Below are positions 8,756 through 17,716 of a DNA stretch of 32,621 nucleotides, piece by piece; within the stretch, counting starts at the first letter, position 1, and every line of letters starts with the position of its first letter. A program made the position numbers and the translations under genes. Under the pieces are notes generated by a model that saw nothing but the letters and a program-made list of their open reading frames with translations, did no database searches and had not been told where the DNA came from. The stretch is from Calothrix rhizosoleniae SC01 (lineage in GTDB: Bacteria; Cyanobacteriota; Cyanobacteriia; Cyanobacteriales; Nostocaceae), in assembly GCF_900185595.1 (NCBI RefSeq), contig NZ_FYBH01000392.1:1-32621 (forward strand), written 5' to 3'.

Positions 8756-9159
8756 GAAAAGTGTCACCCCTATTGTTGTCATTTTTTTCGACTCCAAAAA
8801 ATTGTCAATATAAAATTTTTAAACCTCAAACCTATATAAATGGAGCAAAGGGAGGTAAATTCATTCAAGTTGACAGATTCTTTCCCAGTACAAAGCTTTG
8901 TTCATGCTGCGGATATAAGAATGATTTCCTAAATCTAAGTATCCGTGAGTGGATTTGTCCAAGTTGCCAAACAACCCATGACAGAGATGAAAACGCATCA
9001 CGGAACTTGAGGACTGAAGGGATAAGAATACTGTCAACAAATACTGTGGGACACACAGAAATTCAAGCTTGTGGAGAAGCAGTAAGACTTGTTGGTATTT
9101 GTGCCAAAAAGCGTGTTTCTGAGAAACAAGAATCTCCTGTTACACTGCGAAGCAGTTAA
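8752..9159 (+). pseudogene. TnpB (IS200/IS605 OrfB) C-terminal fragment
   Basis: From about 8845 the translation is a TnpB C-terminus: GGKFIQVDRFFPSTKLCSCC with the first Cys pair of the zinc ribbon, then SIREWICPSCQ with the second pair, then HDRDENASRN, which carries the last RuvC aspartate. The tail QACGEAVRL is also typical. Most of the protein, including the wedge/REC region and the first RuvC motifs, is missing. The first 30 or so codons after 8752 do not look like TnpB and overlap a heptamer array. An RNA-guided nuclease cannot be made from this fragment. The parent element was probably an IS605- or IS1341-type transposon inserted after the HD phosphohydrolase gene and then deleted from its left side. 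Confidence 0.85.
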
Positions 9160-9174
9160 CGGTGAGAGTGTCAA
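9139..9174 (+). mobile_element. IS200/IS605-type right-end hairpin
   Basis: Bases 9139-9148 and 9152-9160 form a nine-pair stem with one bulged C (9143) and a GAA loop; the tnpB stop codon is in the right arm. It is followed by GGTGAGAGTGTCAA, which resembles the right ends of cyanobacterial IS605-type elements. In intact elements this is where TnpA cleaves and where the 3' part of the omega RNA is encoded. The left end is not visible. Confidence 0.6.
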
Positions 9175-9307
9175 TTCTTTACACTTTATTCGCTTAAAAG
9201 AGCCTAAAACTGTTGATAAATCAATGTTTTCATATTTATTCCGCAGACCCTGTTTAATTATTTCACGAGCAAAAATTAAAATTTAAAATTTAAAATCTAA
9301 AATGTTA

Positions 9308-9886
9308 CTACTTGACTTTCTGTTTAATGAAACTCACAACTTGAGTTAACTGCTTCTTCAGACCATTAATTTCTGCTTGCATTTTAGTAATTTTTGCATT
9401 TAGAGCTTCAATTTCCCCAGAGGAATTTACTGCTGCGGTAGCAGCAGGATTTATTTGTGTTGATGGTTCGTTGTTAGAACTGGCACTAGTACCATCATCT
9501 TCACGTGGTAGTTTTGCCTTCGCCATTGCCGCCTTAATGGCAAGAATCAACTGTTTTTGGTCGAAAGGCTTACCGAGAAATTCAAAATACTGGAAGGGCT
9601 CTGGCAGTTTTTCAACCACCTCTTCCTTTCGACCAGACATAATTACCAAAGGAATTTTTCTTAATTCCGGTTGTGCCTGAATCTCTTGGTAAACGTCCCA
9701 GCCATTCATTTTTGGTAATAGAAAGTCTAACATAATTAGACCCAGCTTTTCTTTACGGATTAAATTTAATCCTTCGATCCCATCTTTAGCTTCTAATACC
9801 TGAAAGTTACCCGGAGGTAACATTTCCCTGACTTTAATCCGGACGACTGTAGTGTCATCAATAACTAGGATTTTGTTACTTGCCAC
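9308..9886 (-). CDS. CheY-like response regulator with C-terminal coiled coil
   Basis: Residues 1-120 form a receiver domain: acidic pair D10-D11, phosphorylation site D54 in LIMLDFLLPKMNGWD, S84 in VIMSGR and K106 in FLGKPF. After a Ser/Thr/Asn-rich linker (about 125-155) the last 35 residues are a heptad-like helix (IEALNAKITKMQAEINGLKK) ending in a basic stretch. There is no DNA-binding or enzymatic output domain, so the protein probably acts through protein contacts or dimerisation by the coiled coil. It is divergent from lipA across 271 bp. The cognate kinase is not identifiable; the hybrid kinase at 12707 is near but has its own receiver. Confidence 0.88.
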   Translation of the reverse strand: MASNKILVIDDTTVVRIKVREMLPPGNFQVLEAKDGIEGLNLIRKEKLGLIMLDFLLPKMNGWDVYQEIQAQPELRKIPLVIMSGRKEEVVEKLPEPFQYFEFLGKPFDQKQLILAIKAAMAKAKLPREDDGTSASSNNEPSTQINPAATAAVNSSGEIEALNAKITKMQAEINGLKKQLTQVVSFIKQKVK

Positions 9887-10157
9887 GACTACTTACTCTA
9901 ACAGAAACTTTAGTTTTCCAAGGCGTTTCCGCCAATGTAATTTAAGAATGCTCCCACTATATCCAAAATTTTCCGGAATTGGGGGATAGTATATTCTGGG
10001 ATATATTGATGAGAAATCATATATTTTATACAACTTTTCCTGAGAAAAATACTGGTACATAAAATAATGAAGTCAAAATAGAAGAAGTAGTAATGTAGAA
10101 AATTTACCCATTAATTGCGTAAGCTACTAGGAAACAACTTCTGTCTTTACAATCTTT

Positions 10158-11063
10158 ATGACTTCGAGTAAACAAACCCAATTGAGGGCGGAAATTGCTG
10201 CTATGCCTTCATGGTTACGTCGTCCCATTGGTAAAGCTAGCGAACTTTCCACCGTACAACGCATTATTAAACAACGCCAAATTCACACAATTTGTGAAGA
10301 AGGACGGTGTCCCAATCGAGGAGAGTGTTACTCCCAAAAAATAGCTACTTTTCTATTAATGGGACCTATTTGTACTCGTTCTTGTGCCTTTTGTCAGGTA
10401 GATAAAGGTCATGCTCCCATGCCTATTGACTTAGAGGAACCCCAAAAAGTGGCAGAAGCGGTAAAAATTTTGGGATTACGTTATGTAGTTCTCACTTCTG
10501 TTTCTCGGGATGATTTACCAGATCAGGGTGCAGGTCATTTTGTCAAGACGATGGAGACAATTCGTCAACTAAACCCCCTAACTCAAATTGAGGTATTGAC
10601 ACCAGATTTTTGGGGTGGTGCTGGTGTCGGAGAGCAAGGACAACAACAACGTATTCAGACAATTGTGTCAGCCAAGCCCGCTTGTTACAATCATAATATT
10701 GAAACTGTGCGCCGCTTAACTGCACCAGTACGTCGGGGAGCAAAGTACGATCGCTCTTTATGGGTTTTGCAAGTAGTTAAAGAGATTGACCCATCTATCC
10801 CTACTAAATCTGGTTTGATGTTGGGACATGGTGAAACTGTGGAGGAAGTCATGGAGGCTATGACTGACTTGAGAAACGTAAAATGCGATCGCCTCACCAT
10901 TGGTCAGTATATGCGTCCTTCTTTAGAACATTTACCAGTACAAAAGTATTGGACTCCAGAAGAATTTGAGCAACTAGGTGCGATCGCTAGAGAAATGGGA
11001 TTTTCCCATGTTCGTTCTGGCCCCTTAGTTCGTAGCTCTTACCATGCGGGAGAGGAAGAATGA
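10158..11063 (+). CDS. lipA: Lipoyl synthase
   Basis: LipA is a radical-SAM enzyme that inserts two sulfurs into protein-bound octanoyl chains to make lipoate for 2-oxoacid dehydrogenases and the glycine cleavage system. The 301-residue sequence has both iron-sulfur sites: the auxiliary cluster motif [12 protein letters not shown] (C46, C51, C57) and the radical-SAM motif CTRSCAFC (C72, C76, C79). It also has the C-terminal RSSYHA with the serine that ligates the auxiliary cluster. Length is normal. Cyanobacteria often carry two lipA genes; which paralogue this is cannot be told here. The gene is followed by a 188-bp gap packed with short tandem repeats. Confidence 0.96.
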   Translation: MTSSKQTQLRAEIAAMPSWLRRPIGKASELSTVQRIIKQRQIHTICEEGRCPNRGECYSQKIATFLLMGPICTRSCAFCQVDKGHAPMPIDLEEPQKVAEAVKILGLRYVVLTSVSRDDLPDQGAGHFVKTMETIRQLNPLTQIEVLTPDFWGGAGVGEQGQQQRIQTIVSAKPACYNHNIETVRRLTAPVRRGAKYDRSLWVLQVVKEIDPSIPTKSGLMLGHGETVEEVMEAMTDLRNVKCDRLTIGQYMRPSLEHLPVQKYWTPEEFEQLGAIAREMGFSHVRSGPLVRSSYHAGEEE

Positions 11064-11077
11064 GGGAGTGAGGAAGA

Positions 11078-11200
11078 GTGTGGGAAGTGTGGGAAGTGTG
11101 GGAAGTGTGGGAAGTGTGAAGAGTGAGAGAGTGAGAGAGTGAGAGAGTGAGAGAGTGAGAAACAATATTATTTCTTTCCCTCCTTCCCTCCTTCCCTCCA
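11078..11200 (+). repeat. Three adjacent simple tandem arrays after lipA
   Basis: GTGTGGGAA is repeated four times at 11078-11113 and partly a fifth time; GTGAGAGA is repeated four times plus a variant at 11123-11162; CCCTCCTT is repeated twice plus a partial unit at 11178-11200. A purine-rich half is thus followed by a pyrimidine-rich half, so the transcript could fold back on itself. No terminator with a clear U-tract is seen. Confidence 0.85.
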
Positions 11201-11251
11201 TCACTCCTTCTCTCATCTCCTCTGCTCCCTGCTCCTCTGCCTCATCTGTAT

Positions 11252-12118
11252 CTAAATCGTACCTTTAAATAAACCTTTGGGACGAATCAGCAATACGGCA
11301 ATCATAATTATCAGAGCCACGGCTTGTTTATATTGAGAGCCGAGCCAGGGAGTACTAACTTCCTGGACAATACCAATAATAAAAGCACCAGCGATCGCAC
11401 CGTAGGGATTACCAATTCCGCCTAAAATAACTGAAGCGAATAAAGGTAAAATTAAGAACCAACCCATATTTGGCCTGACAGCAGTAATTAGACCATACAT
11501 GCTGCCACTTAAGGATGTAATACTACCAGCAATTACCCATGTCCAAATTATAACTTGGTCAACATTAATACCTGAAACCCTAGCTAAATCCAGATCATCA
11601 GCAACTGCACGCATTGCTTTACCAATTTTGGTATTTTGCAGTAGATAATGCAATGTTAAAATTGCGACTACAGCCAAGGCTAAGACTATTAACTGATTTT
11701 GTGGCACATTCAAACCGAATATTTTTAAAGCCGGAGTAATGGGCAAATCATAGTTTTTGTTACTACCACCCCAAATAAAAATGATGCCATTTCGCAGAAA
11801 CAAAGCTAGCCCAATGGAAATGATAATAAAAGTAGTGGAAGTAGCGCGGATCGAGCGCATCCTAGACCAGAGTAATTTTTCTGATAAAAGCATTGCAGCC
11901 ACTGTTCCAACTGCGGCTATTACCATTGACAGCCAAATATTTATTTGTAGGGAATTAACTAAAAAAGTGAGATATGCGCCCAAAGTGAGAAAATCACCGT
12001 GGGCAAAGTTAGATAACCGTAAAATGCCATAAGTGAGGGTGAGTCCAACTGCTGCTAGAGCAATAATGCTTCCCACTGCTATACCATTGACTATTAATTG
12101 AGCAAATTGTGCATCCAT
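11252..12118 (-). CDS. livH: Branched-chain/neutral amino-acid ABC transporter permease, LivH type
   Basis: This 288-residue, strongly hydrophobic protein is one of the two integral membrane subunits of a HAAT-family ABC importer. It has the LivH signature near the N-terminus (LTYGILRLSNFAHGDFLTLG) and the cytoplasmic coupling region AMRAVADDLDLARVSGIN, followed by the late GGIGNPYGAIAGAFIIGI. About eight hydrophobic segments can be counted. In Anabaena a similar permease works in the N-I system for neutral amino acids. The partner LivM permease, the two ATPases and the binding protein are not in this window, so the gene stands alone, as is common for the scattered nat genes of heterocystous cyanobacteria. 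No clear ribosome binding site precedes the ATG at 12118. Confidence 0.92.
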   Translation of the reverse strand: MDAQFAQLIVNGIAVGSIIALAAVGLTLTYGILRLSNFAHGDFLTLGAYLTFLVNSLQINIWLSMVIAAVGTVAAMLLSEKLLWSRMRSIRATSTTFIIISIGLALFLRNGIIFIWGGSNKNYDLPITPALKIFGLNVPQNQLIVLALAVVAILTLHYLLQNTKIGKAMRAVADDLDLARVSGINVDQVIIWTWVIAGSITSLSGSMYGLITAVRPNMGWFLILPLFASVILGGIGNPYGAIAGAFIIGIVQEVSTPWLGSQYKQAVALIIMIAVLLIRPKGLFKGTI

Positions 12119-12706
12119 ATTTTGAATATATTTACATAAAATTCTTAAATTCCCATACTCCCGAAGAGATTGGCTATTCCCAAAACCCCATACTCTTGAA
12201 AATTATTTTCCTTGTTTGCTGATGACGAATGTAGGTTACAACAACCTTGGAAACAGTACAAGGGGACAAAAAGATAAATTTCACCCCATCTTCCCACACC
12301 TCCCACACTCTTACTTTTCACGGGAAGTCTTAAAACACCTGTAAAGGCAGGGGGTAGGGGATAGGGTGTAGGGTATAGGGAAAAGAAGAAAGTCTTGCTA
12401 CACCCTACAGCCCAGACCCCACACCCTCTGACTTTTCCACATACCGTGAGAAGTCAGCCCACACTCCCCACACTCCGGACTCCCGACTCCCGACTCCCGA
12501 CTCCCGACTCCCGATTCCCCACTCCCAACTCCCAATTTTCAAGACTGTGATTTCATACACTCCTTTTTGCTGTCTGTGTCACATGCAAAACGGTCAGTTT
12601 TAGTTTATAACTAGTGGAGAAAATGTGAACTAATATACATAAAATCTTACTTTCATATTCGTTTACAGCCATAACACCTACTATATGTTCAACGGTCTAA
12701 CTGACC
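12119..12706. other. 588-bp repeat-rich gap between livH and the histidine kinase gene
   Basis: No gene is seen. The gap contains CCCACACCT-like 9-mers (about 12294-12311 and again near 12459), G-rich TAGGG(T/G) runs (12352-12381) facing a C-rich ACACCCTACA counterpart (about 12400-12410), and a heptamer array at 12478. Closer to the kinase, GGTCAGTT (12592-12599) and its inverted copy AACTGACC (12699-12706) lie 99 bp apart, the second touching the ATG. Confidence 0.6.
12478..12512 (-). repeat. GGGAGTC heptamer array, 5 units
   Basis: Five perfect GACTCCC units on the plus strand (GGGAGTC on the minus strand), then degenerate units up to about 12535. The same heptamer occurs in arrays at 28935 and 30798. 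Confidence 0.9.
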
Positions 12707-14557
12707 ATGCAGCAACAATCAAGCTTCCCAGAACCTAACTCCCAGGTCGATGAAGCGCCAAATCTTTTGGCGACAATTCGGCGACTCAATGCTGAATTGT
12801 GGTTGAAACGCAGCTTGAAACAGTTGCAAGATAGTCTCAATAATAGGTTGACTGAGGCTTTATCAACCCAGCCAGGAATCATAATCTCAGAAGCAGAAGT
12901 TTTTCAAACATTGTTAGATGAGCTGCAAATAGCTCTGAAAGCCAGTGGAGTTGAAAGTTTTACTAAAAGTTGTTTAGCGATCGCAGTTGTACCACCAAAA
13001 GCCATTGTAGGCACAATTTATCACCTTTCTAATTTCCCAGAAAAAGATTCACAAGATGCATGGGTTGGGGAAATCATTGTCGAGCAAAGAAAGCTATCCT
13101 TAAAATTATCCACAGAAATTGCGCTTCAGGACTTGCAAAATATAGAACAGCAAGTACCTCAAAAGGCTTGGCGTTTACCAGATAGTTCTACCCCATTTAC
13201 GGCTTGGTTAATTGTGGACACAGAAATAGCCCAACCTGGAGAGGAGTCAGCCCAGGTTGATGAAACAGTCCACCTAATACCTCGACTGATGGCAAATGCG
13301 GCTCAACAATGTGCCCAAGTTTTAGCACAACTAACACAAATACAATCTTTACAAAAATCTTCCCAGGATTTAGAAAAAATTAATCAGGAACTAGAGCGTA
13401 CCAATCGACTCAAAAATCAATTTCTGGCAAATACCAGCCATGAAATCCGTACTCCCTTAAGCTCTATTCTCGGTTTCACTCAACTTCTATTAGCTAAAGG
13501 AGGTTATGATCCCAGCCAGGAAAAGCATCAGGAATATTTAAATATCATCCTTTCCAGTGGCAAACATTTATTGGGATTAATCAACGATATTTTAGATTTA
13601 TCCAAAATTGAAGCTGATCAATTAGAGGTGCAGTGGGAAGAAGTAAATGTACCTGAGTTGTGCCGTAATGTTTTAGCACTAGTTAAAGAAAAAGCTAGCC
13701 ACAAGGGTTTGAAACTGCGACAAGAAATAGACAATAACATCACAACCATAATCGCAGATTCTTTACGACTAAAACAAATGTTGTTGAACCTATTGTTTAA
13801 TGCCCTTAAGTTTACCTCTACTGGAAGTGTGGGCTTAAAGGTTGATCTCAATGGTTCATTTATGAACTTTACTGTTTGGGACACTGGTAGTGGTATTCCT
13901 AAACAACTCCAAAGTCACCTTTTTCAACCCTATTGCCAAATTGCCAATACTGTAACTACTCGTGGAGAGGGTACTGGCTTGGGTTTAGTTGTCACTAAGA
14001 AATTAACTGAAATTCACGGTGGTTGGATAAAATTAGAATCAGATGTAAATCAAGGTTCTCAATTTACGATCGCACTCCCTTTAATTCCAACTTCTGCATT
14101 GGAGCAACTACCAGAATTAGCCGATCAAAATGAAACAGAACAAGAGGAAGTAATTATCCAGGCTTCTGTTTCTGTATCTTCCAACTCTAGGGATATTTTG
14201 TTGCTAGAGGATGATTTAGAGAATGCCCAGATGATGCAAATCTATCTGGAGAAACTGGGATATAGGGTCACTTGGGTCAAGAATGCAGCAGAAGTATGGC
14301 AATTTTTGGCACAGGTTAGCCCAGCTGTAATTTTAATGGATATCCAATTAGCAGACAGTAATGGTTTAGAACTAGTTCAACAACTGCGCCAAAATCAACA
14401 ATATCAAGAGATTCCCCTGATTGCTCAAACTGCAATGGCGATGAAAGGCGATCGCGAAAATTGCTTGAATGCAGGAGTGAATGATTATATTTCCAAGCCG
14501 ATTGATTTATCTCAGTTAGAAAAAATAATTGCTAAATACTGTACTCCAGAAGTTTGA
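12707..14557 (+). CDS. Hybrid sensor histidine kinase with C-terminal receiver
   Basis: This 616-residue soluble-looking kinase has an N-terminal region (about 1-215) resembling a degenerate GAF-type sensor, then a short coiled coil (215-235). The dimerisation/phosphotransfer domain has H245 in NTSHEIRTPLSS. The HATPase_c domain contains the N box (LKQMLLNLLFNALKFT), DTGSGIP and GEGTGLGL. The C-terminal receiver (about 500-615) has E/D residues in LLLEDD, phosphorylation site D545 in VILMDIQLAD and the lysine in ISKPID. No transmembrane segment is visible, so the signal is probably cytoplasmic. An inverted repeat in the upstream gap touches the start codon; ribosome binding is not obvious. 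The following 406 bp hold no gene, so it is probably monocistronic. Confidence 0.92.
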   Translation: MQQQSSFPEPNSQVDEAPNLLATIRRLNAELWLKRSLKQLQDSLNNRLTEALSTQPGIIISEAEVFQTLLDELQIALKASGVESFTKSCLAIAVVPPKAIVGTIYHLSNFPEKDSQDAWVGEIIVEQRKLSLKLSTEIALQDLQNIEQQVPQKAWRLPDSSTPFTAWLIVDTEIAQPGEESAQVDETVHLIPRLMANAAQQCAQVLAQLTQIQSLQKSSQDLEKINQELERTNRLKNQFLANTSHEIRTPLSSILGFTQLLLAKGGYDPSQEKHQEYLNIILSSGKHLLGLINDILDLSKIEADQLEVQWEEVNVPELCRNVLALVKEKASHKGLKLRQEIDNNITTIIADSLRLKQMLLNLLFNALKFTSTGSVGLKVDLNGSFMNFTVWDTGSGIPKQLQSHLFQPYCQIANTVTTRGEGTGLGLVVTKKLTEIHGGWIKLESDVNQGSQFTIALPLIPTSALEQLPELADQNETEQEEVIIQASVSVSSNSRDILLLEDDLENAQMMQIYLEKLGYRVTWVKNAAEVWQFLAQVSPAVILMDIQLADSNGLELVQQLRQNQQYQEIPLIAQTAMAMKGDRENCLNAGVNDYISKPIDLSQLEKIIAKYCTPEV

Positions 14558-14963
14558 TCAAAACATTCAATCCCAATCAAGGGACAAAAGGTCTAAAGTT
14601 TGTTAATACACACTCAACCATCAACTGTCACGAAGAGGCAGGGGAGCAGGGAGCAGGGAGCAAGGGAGAAACCTCATATATAAATATAGAGAGTAGTGCG
14701 GTATTGTGGGTTTCCCACCAAGAGCAACTTCGGAGGGCGTGAAACCAAGTTTTCGCTACGCTCCACAGCAGGGGAAAACGGCATTCCCCCCTGCTTCTTC
14801 TGGTCAATACCCACAACTTCCTCAATAATTCGCCACAAATTGCAACCGCGTAACATATTATTATTTTTTTAGCTCCTGTAATTCAATAGGATGTAAATTC
14901 TAAGCAATATTAACCCCCTATCCCTTGATAGAACTTTTCATTTTCCACTGGTAGGAGAGACCC
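14558..14963. other. 406-bp gap between the kinase gene and hemL
   Basis: No gene is supported. It contains one copy of a dispersed 58-bp repeat (14632-14689), a small hairpin GTGGG-TTT-CCCAC (14706-14718) and a stronger one with arms AGCAGGGG (14767-14774) and CCCCTGCT (14788-14795). Neither is followed by a T run, so terminator function is uncertain. The hemL promoter should lie in the last 100 bp. Confidence 0.55.
14632..14689 (+). repeat. 58-bp dispersed repeat, copy 1
   Basis: Nearly identical (55 of 58 bases) to 18715-18772. It begins GAAGAGGCAGG, contains three AGGGAGC-type heptamers and ends in GAAACC(T/C)CATATATAAAT. Confidence 0.85.
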
Positions 14964-16262
14964 TTGGTAAATACATCGATAAAAACGACAAAATCAGAAG
15001 AAATCTTTGCAGCAGCCCAAAAGCTAATGCCAGGAGGGGTAAGTTCCCCAGTCAGAGCCTTTAAATCCGTAGGCGGACAACCAATAGTCTTTGATCGCGT
15101 CAAAGGTGCATATGTTTGGGATGTAGATGGCAATCAATACATCGACTACGTAGGTACTTGGGGCCCAGCTATTTGTGGTCATGCTCACCCAGATGTAATT
15201 GCAGCCCTGAAAGAGGCTTTGGAAAAAGGTACCAGTTTTGGTGCTCCCTGTGCCTTAGAAAATGTACTGGCGGAAATGGTGATTGCTGCCGTCCCCAGCA
15301 TTGAAATGGTAAGATTTGTGAACTCCGGTACAGAAGCTTGTATGGCTGTGTTACGCCTGATGCGAGCTTTTACCAAACGAGAAAAAGTGATCAAATTTGA
15401 GGGTTGTTACCACGGTCATGCTGACATGTTCTTAGTCAAAGCTGGCTCTGGAGTTGCTACCCTTGGTTTACCTGATTCTCCTGGAGTACCCAAATCCGCC
15501 ACTAGCAGCACCCTAACGGCTCCTTACAATGACTTGGAAGCGGTTAAAGAATTATTTGAGGCAAACCCCGGTGAGATTGCTGGAGTGATTTTAGAGCCGG
15601 TAGTTGGTAATGCCGGATTTATTACCCCTGATGCTGGTTTTCTGGAAGGATTGCGAGAATTGACCCAGGAACATGAGGCATTATTAGTATTTGATGAAGT
15701 AATGACTGGGTTCCGTATTGCCTATGGTGGCGCTCAAGAGAAGTTTGGTGTCACCCCAGATTTAACCACTTTAGGTAAAATTATCGGCGGTGGTTTACCT
15801 GTGGGAGCATATGGTGGTCGTAGTGACATTATGTCAATGGTGGCTCCATCTGGACCAATGTACCAAGCAGGAACCCTTTCTGGTAATCCCCTGGCGATGA
15901 CTGCTGGTATTGAGACCCTAAAACTGCTGCAAAAGCCTGGTACTTATGAATACCTGGATAAGATTACCAAACAATTAGCAAATGGTTTACTGGAAATTGC
16001 TAAAGAAACAAATCATGCAGCTTGTGGTGGTCAAATCAGTGCTATGTTTGGCATGTTTTTCGCCCCCGGTTCAGTACATAATTACGAAGATGCGAAACGA
16101 GCTGATACGAAAAAGTTTGGACTCTTCCATCGGGGAATGTTAGAGCGTGGTATTTATCTGGCTCCTTCACAGTTTGAAGCAGGCTTTACTTCTTTTGCTC
16201 ACACAGAAGAAGATATCCAAAAGACATTAGCGGCTGCAAGGGATGTCATGTCTAATCTGTAG
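14964..16262 (+). CDS. hemL: Glutamate-1-semialdehyde 2,1-aminomutase
   Basis: HemL is the PLP-dependent enzyme that turns glutamate 1-semialdehyde into 5-aminolevulinate, the last step of the C5 pathway feeding chlorophyll, haem and phycobilins. The 432-residue protein matches the family throughout: [16 protein letters not shown] near the start, [23 protein letters not shown] for phosphate binding, [16 protein letters not shown], and the Schiff-base lysine K272 in [17 protein letters not shown]. The start appears to be TTG at 14964, with TAGGAGAG directly upstream; the residues [13 protein letters not shown] agree with the usual N-terminus and no nearby ATG does. It seems to be transcribed alone. 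Confidence 0.96.
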   Translation: MVNTSIKTTKSEEIFAAAQKLMPGGVSSPVRAFKSVGGQPIVFDRVKGAYVWDVDGNQYIDYVGTWGPAICGHAHPDVIAALKEALEKGTSFGAPCALENVLAEMVIAAVPSIEMVRFVNSGTEACMAVLRLMRAFTKREKVIKFEGCYHGHADMFLVKAGSGVATLGLPDSPGVPKSATSSTLTAPYNDLEAVKELFEANPGEIAGVILEPVVGNAGFITPDAGFLEGLRELTQEHEALLVFDEVMTGFRIAYGGAQEKFGVTPDLTTLGKIIGGGLPVGAYGGRSDIMSMVAPSGPMYQAGTLSGNPLAMTAGIETLKLLQKPGTYEYLDKITKQLANGLLEIAKETNHAACGGQISAMFGMFFAPGSVHNYEDAKRADTKKFGLFHRGMLERGIYLAPSQFEAGFTSFAHTEEDIQKTLAAARDVMSNL

Positions 16263-16375
16263 GTTTGTCAAGAGGTAGGAGTTAGTTATATTTCGTGTTT
16301 TTAGCCATGCAATTTGTTCTAACTCTTATGGCTACCTCAATAAATCTTGCTTATCTAGATTGATTTGCACAACTA

Positions 16376-16388
16376 TTGACACTCCCAC
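16376..16388 (-). mobile_element. Possible solo right end of an IS200/IS605-type element
   Basis: TTGACACTCCCAC is, on the minus strand, GTGGGAGTGTCAA, similar to GGTGAGAGTGTCAA at the end of the tnpB remnant (9161-9174). No transposase frame is attached. It sits directly beside the truncated left side of MITE copy 1. Confidence 0.3.
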
Positions 16389-16394
16389 ATTTAG

Positions 16395-16505
16395 TATAAA
16401 TTCTTCGTAAGGGCACGGCACTAGTAAGATACTTTTATATATTGAAAGATTGTGGATGCCGTGCCCCTACCCATCTGTTGCAAGCATTTTTCAAATTGGT
16501 ACTAT
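16395..16505 (+). mobile_element. MITE-like palindromic element, copy 1
   Basis: The copy has a perfect 10-bp inverted repeat, GGGCACGGCA (16411-16420) and TGCCGTGCCC (16457-16466), around a 36-bp AT-rich core. Flanks are TATAAATTCTTCG on the left and CTACCCATCTG on the right, ending in CAAATTGGTA. The outer left part seen in copy 2 is missing. The element has no coding capacity. Confidence 0.8.
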
Positions 16506-16660
16506 ATCATGTCCGCCTGATTACTTATGATATAGCCATCCATGCAAAAATCACCCAAACTCTTTCTCCCCCTACTCCCTGCCCCCTGCCCCTTTGCAGT
16601 CTTAATGATAAGTATTTAATCTGACATGATATTACTTATTACTTATTACTTGCCCGTATA

Positions 16661-17716
16661 TCATATACCTTTAAATCCAACCTCACTTTCAATTTCTCGT
16701 AATTTATCTAGTGAACTTGCTCCAGTATCAGAACTTAGACGAGATGTTTTTCGCATAATACCAAGTTGACTAAAAATAATACCGATAAAAATCACAAAGC
16801 CACCAGTATATTGAGCTAAAGTAGGTGCTTCTCTTAAAATTAGATATGAGGCTATAACTGCTACAACCGGGGTAAAAGAACCAATTAATGATGCTTGAGA
16901 TACAGTAGTTGCTCTTAACCCTGCAATCCAAGATGATTGACCAACTACTACTATAACTGGGCCATAAATTAGCATCCATTGCCATAGAAATGGTGAGAAT
17001 GCTTCCATAAAATGGTTTTCTCCATATAGTAATAAGGCAATAAAGAAAAATATTAATGTACCCAAGGATGTACGATAAATATTGAAAATTCCTAAGGGAA
17101 TTTTTGATAACTTGAGCTTACTAATAATTGTCGCCACAGCTAAAGCAATAGATGCGATCGCTGTTAAAATTTCTCCTGTGCCAAAACTGAATAAATCTTG
17201 CATTTTTGCCATATCTTGAAAGTTAGCTGGCAAAAAAATAGTTAGACACACACCAACAAAAGCAATAACTGCTCCAATTATTTCCCAAGGATGCACTCTT
17301 TCCCGCAATATCCACACGGAAAGAGCTAGGGTTAAAGGTGGTTCCAATCGACCAATTAAAACAACATTATTAACATTTGTGATAGCTAGAGCTTCAAAAA
17401 TTAAACCTGGTGCTAATGCACCTCCCATAATTGAAGCAATAGTCAGATAAAACCATTGAATGCGGGTAATCTGTCTGAATCTGCTCAGTTTGAGTTGTCG
17501 TCCATAAACTATGATTAAGACGATTAATGCACAAACATTACCAACAAATAAGACATTACAAAAGGAAATAGGATTATGACCATTAACAAATCTTTGGGCA
17601 CCAATTTCTGTTAATTTACGAGTGACAGAATTTGCAGCGCCAAAGATAAAAATGGCTAACCAGAGATAAACTTGACCAGAAAGGCTAAAAGCAAATGAAA
17701 AACGCGATCTTGACAT
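16661..17716 (-). CDS. EamA/DMT-superfamily transporter
   Basis: This 351-residue protein has about ten hydrophobic helices arranged as two EamA repeats. The first half includes GGALAPGLIFEALAITNVNN then RLEPPLTLALSVWILRERVHPWE, and the second half includes GLRATTVSQASLIGSF then LILREAPTLAQYTGG, both with the usual E-x-x-x-x-x-E/G pattern of the family. DMT transporters export or import amino acids, sugars or other metabolites; the substrate cannot be inferred. A cytoplasmic C-terminal tail of about 40 polar residues is longer than usual. The ATG at 17716 starts close to the first hydrophobic stretch. It is convergent with hemL and divergent from the 194-residue protein. Confidence 0.88.
   Translation of the reverse strand: MSRSRFSFAFSLSGQVYLWLAIFIFGAANSVTRKLTEIGAQRFVNGHNPISFCNVLFVGNVCALIVLIIVYGRQLKLSRFRQITRIQWFYLTIASIMGGALAPGLIFEALAITNVNNVVLIGRLEPPLTLALSVWILRERVHPWEIIGAVIAFVGVCLTIFLPANFQDMAKMQDLFSFGTGEILTAIASIALAVATIISKLKLSKIPLGIFNIYRTSLGTLIFFFIALLLYGENHFMEAFSPFLWQWMLIYGPVIVVVGQSSWIAGLRATTVSQASLIGSFTPVVAVIASYLILREAPTLAQYTGGFVIFIGIIFSQLGIMRKTSRLSSDTGASSLDKLREIESEVGFKGI

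Larger units (their letters stand above)
16263..16660. other. 398-bp gap after hemL
   Basis: Between two convergent genes. It contains a possible IS605-type end (16376-16388) and copy 1 of the palindromic MITE-like element (16395-16505). A 60-codon frame across the element is an artefact. No rho-independent terminator is clear. Confidence 0.55.

Noticed and set aside
10095-10107. Possible NtcA box upstream of lipA (GTA, spacer, TAC)
   Set aside because: The spacer is 7 bases, not 8, and the match is weak; there is no other evidence for nitrogen control of lipA.
14767-14795. Rho-independent terminator in the gap after the histidine kinase gene
   Set aside because: The 8-bp stem is good, but the loop is 13 bases, there is no T run after it, and it lies more than 200 bp beyond the stop codon.
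14554-14856. Short frames on both strands between the histidine kinase gene and hemL
   Set aside because: They overlap the 58-bp dispersed repeat and hairpin sequences and show no domain, start signal or sensible composition.
16442-16624. 60-codon open frame after hemL
   Set aside because: It runs through MITE copy 1 and a C-rich simple-repeat tract and has no protein-like features.
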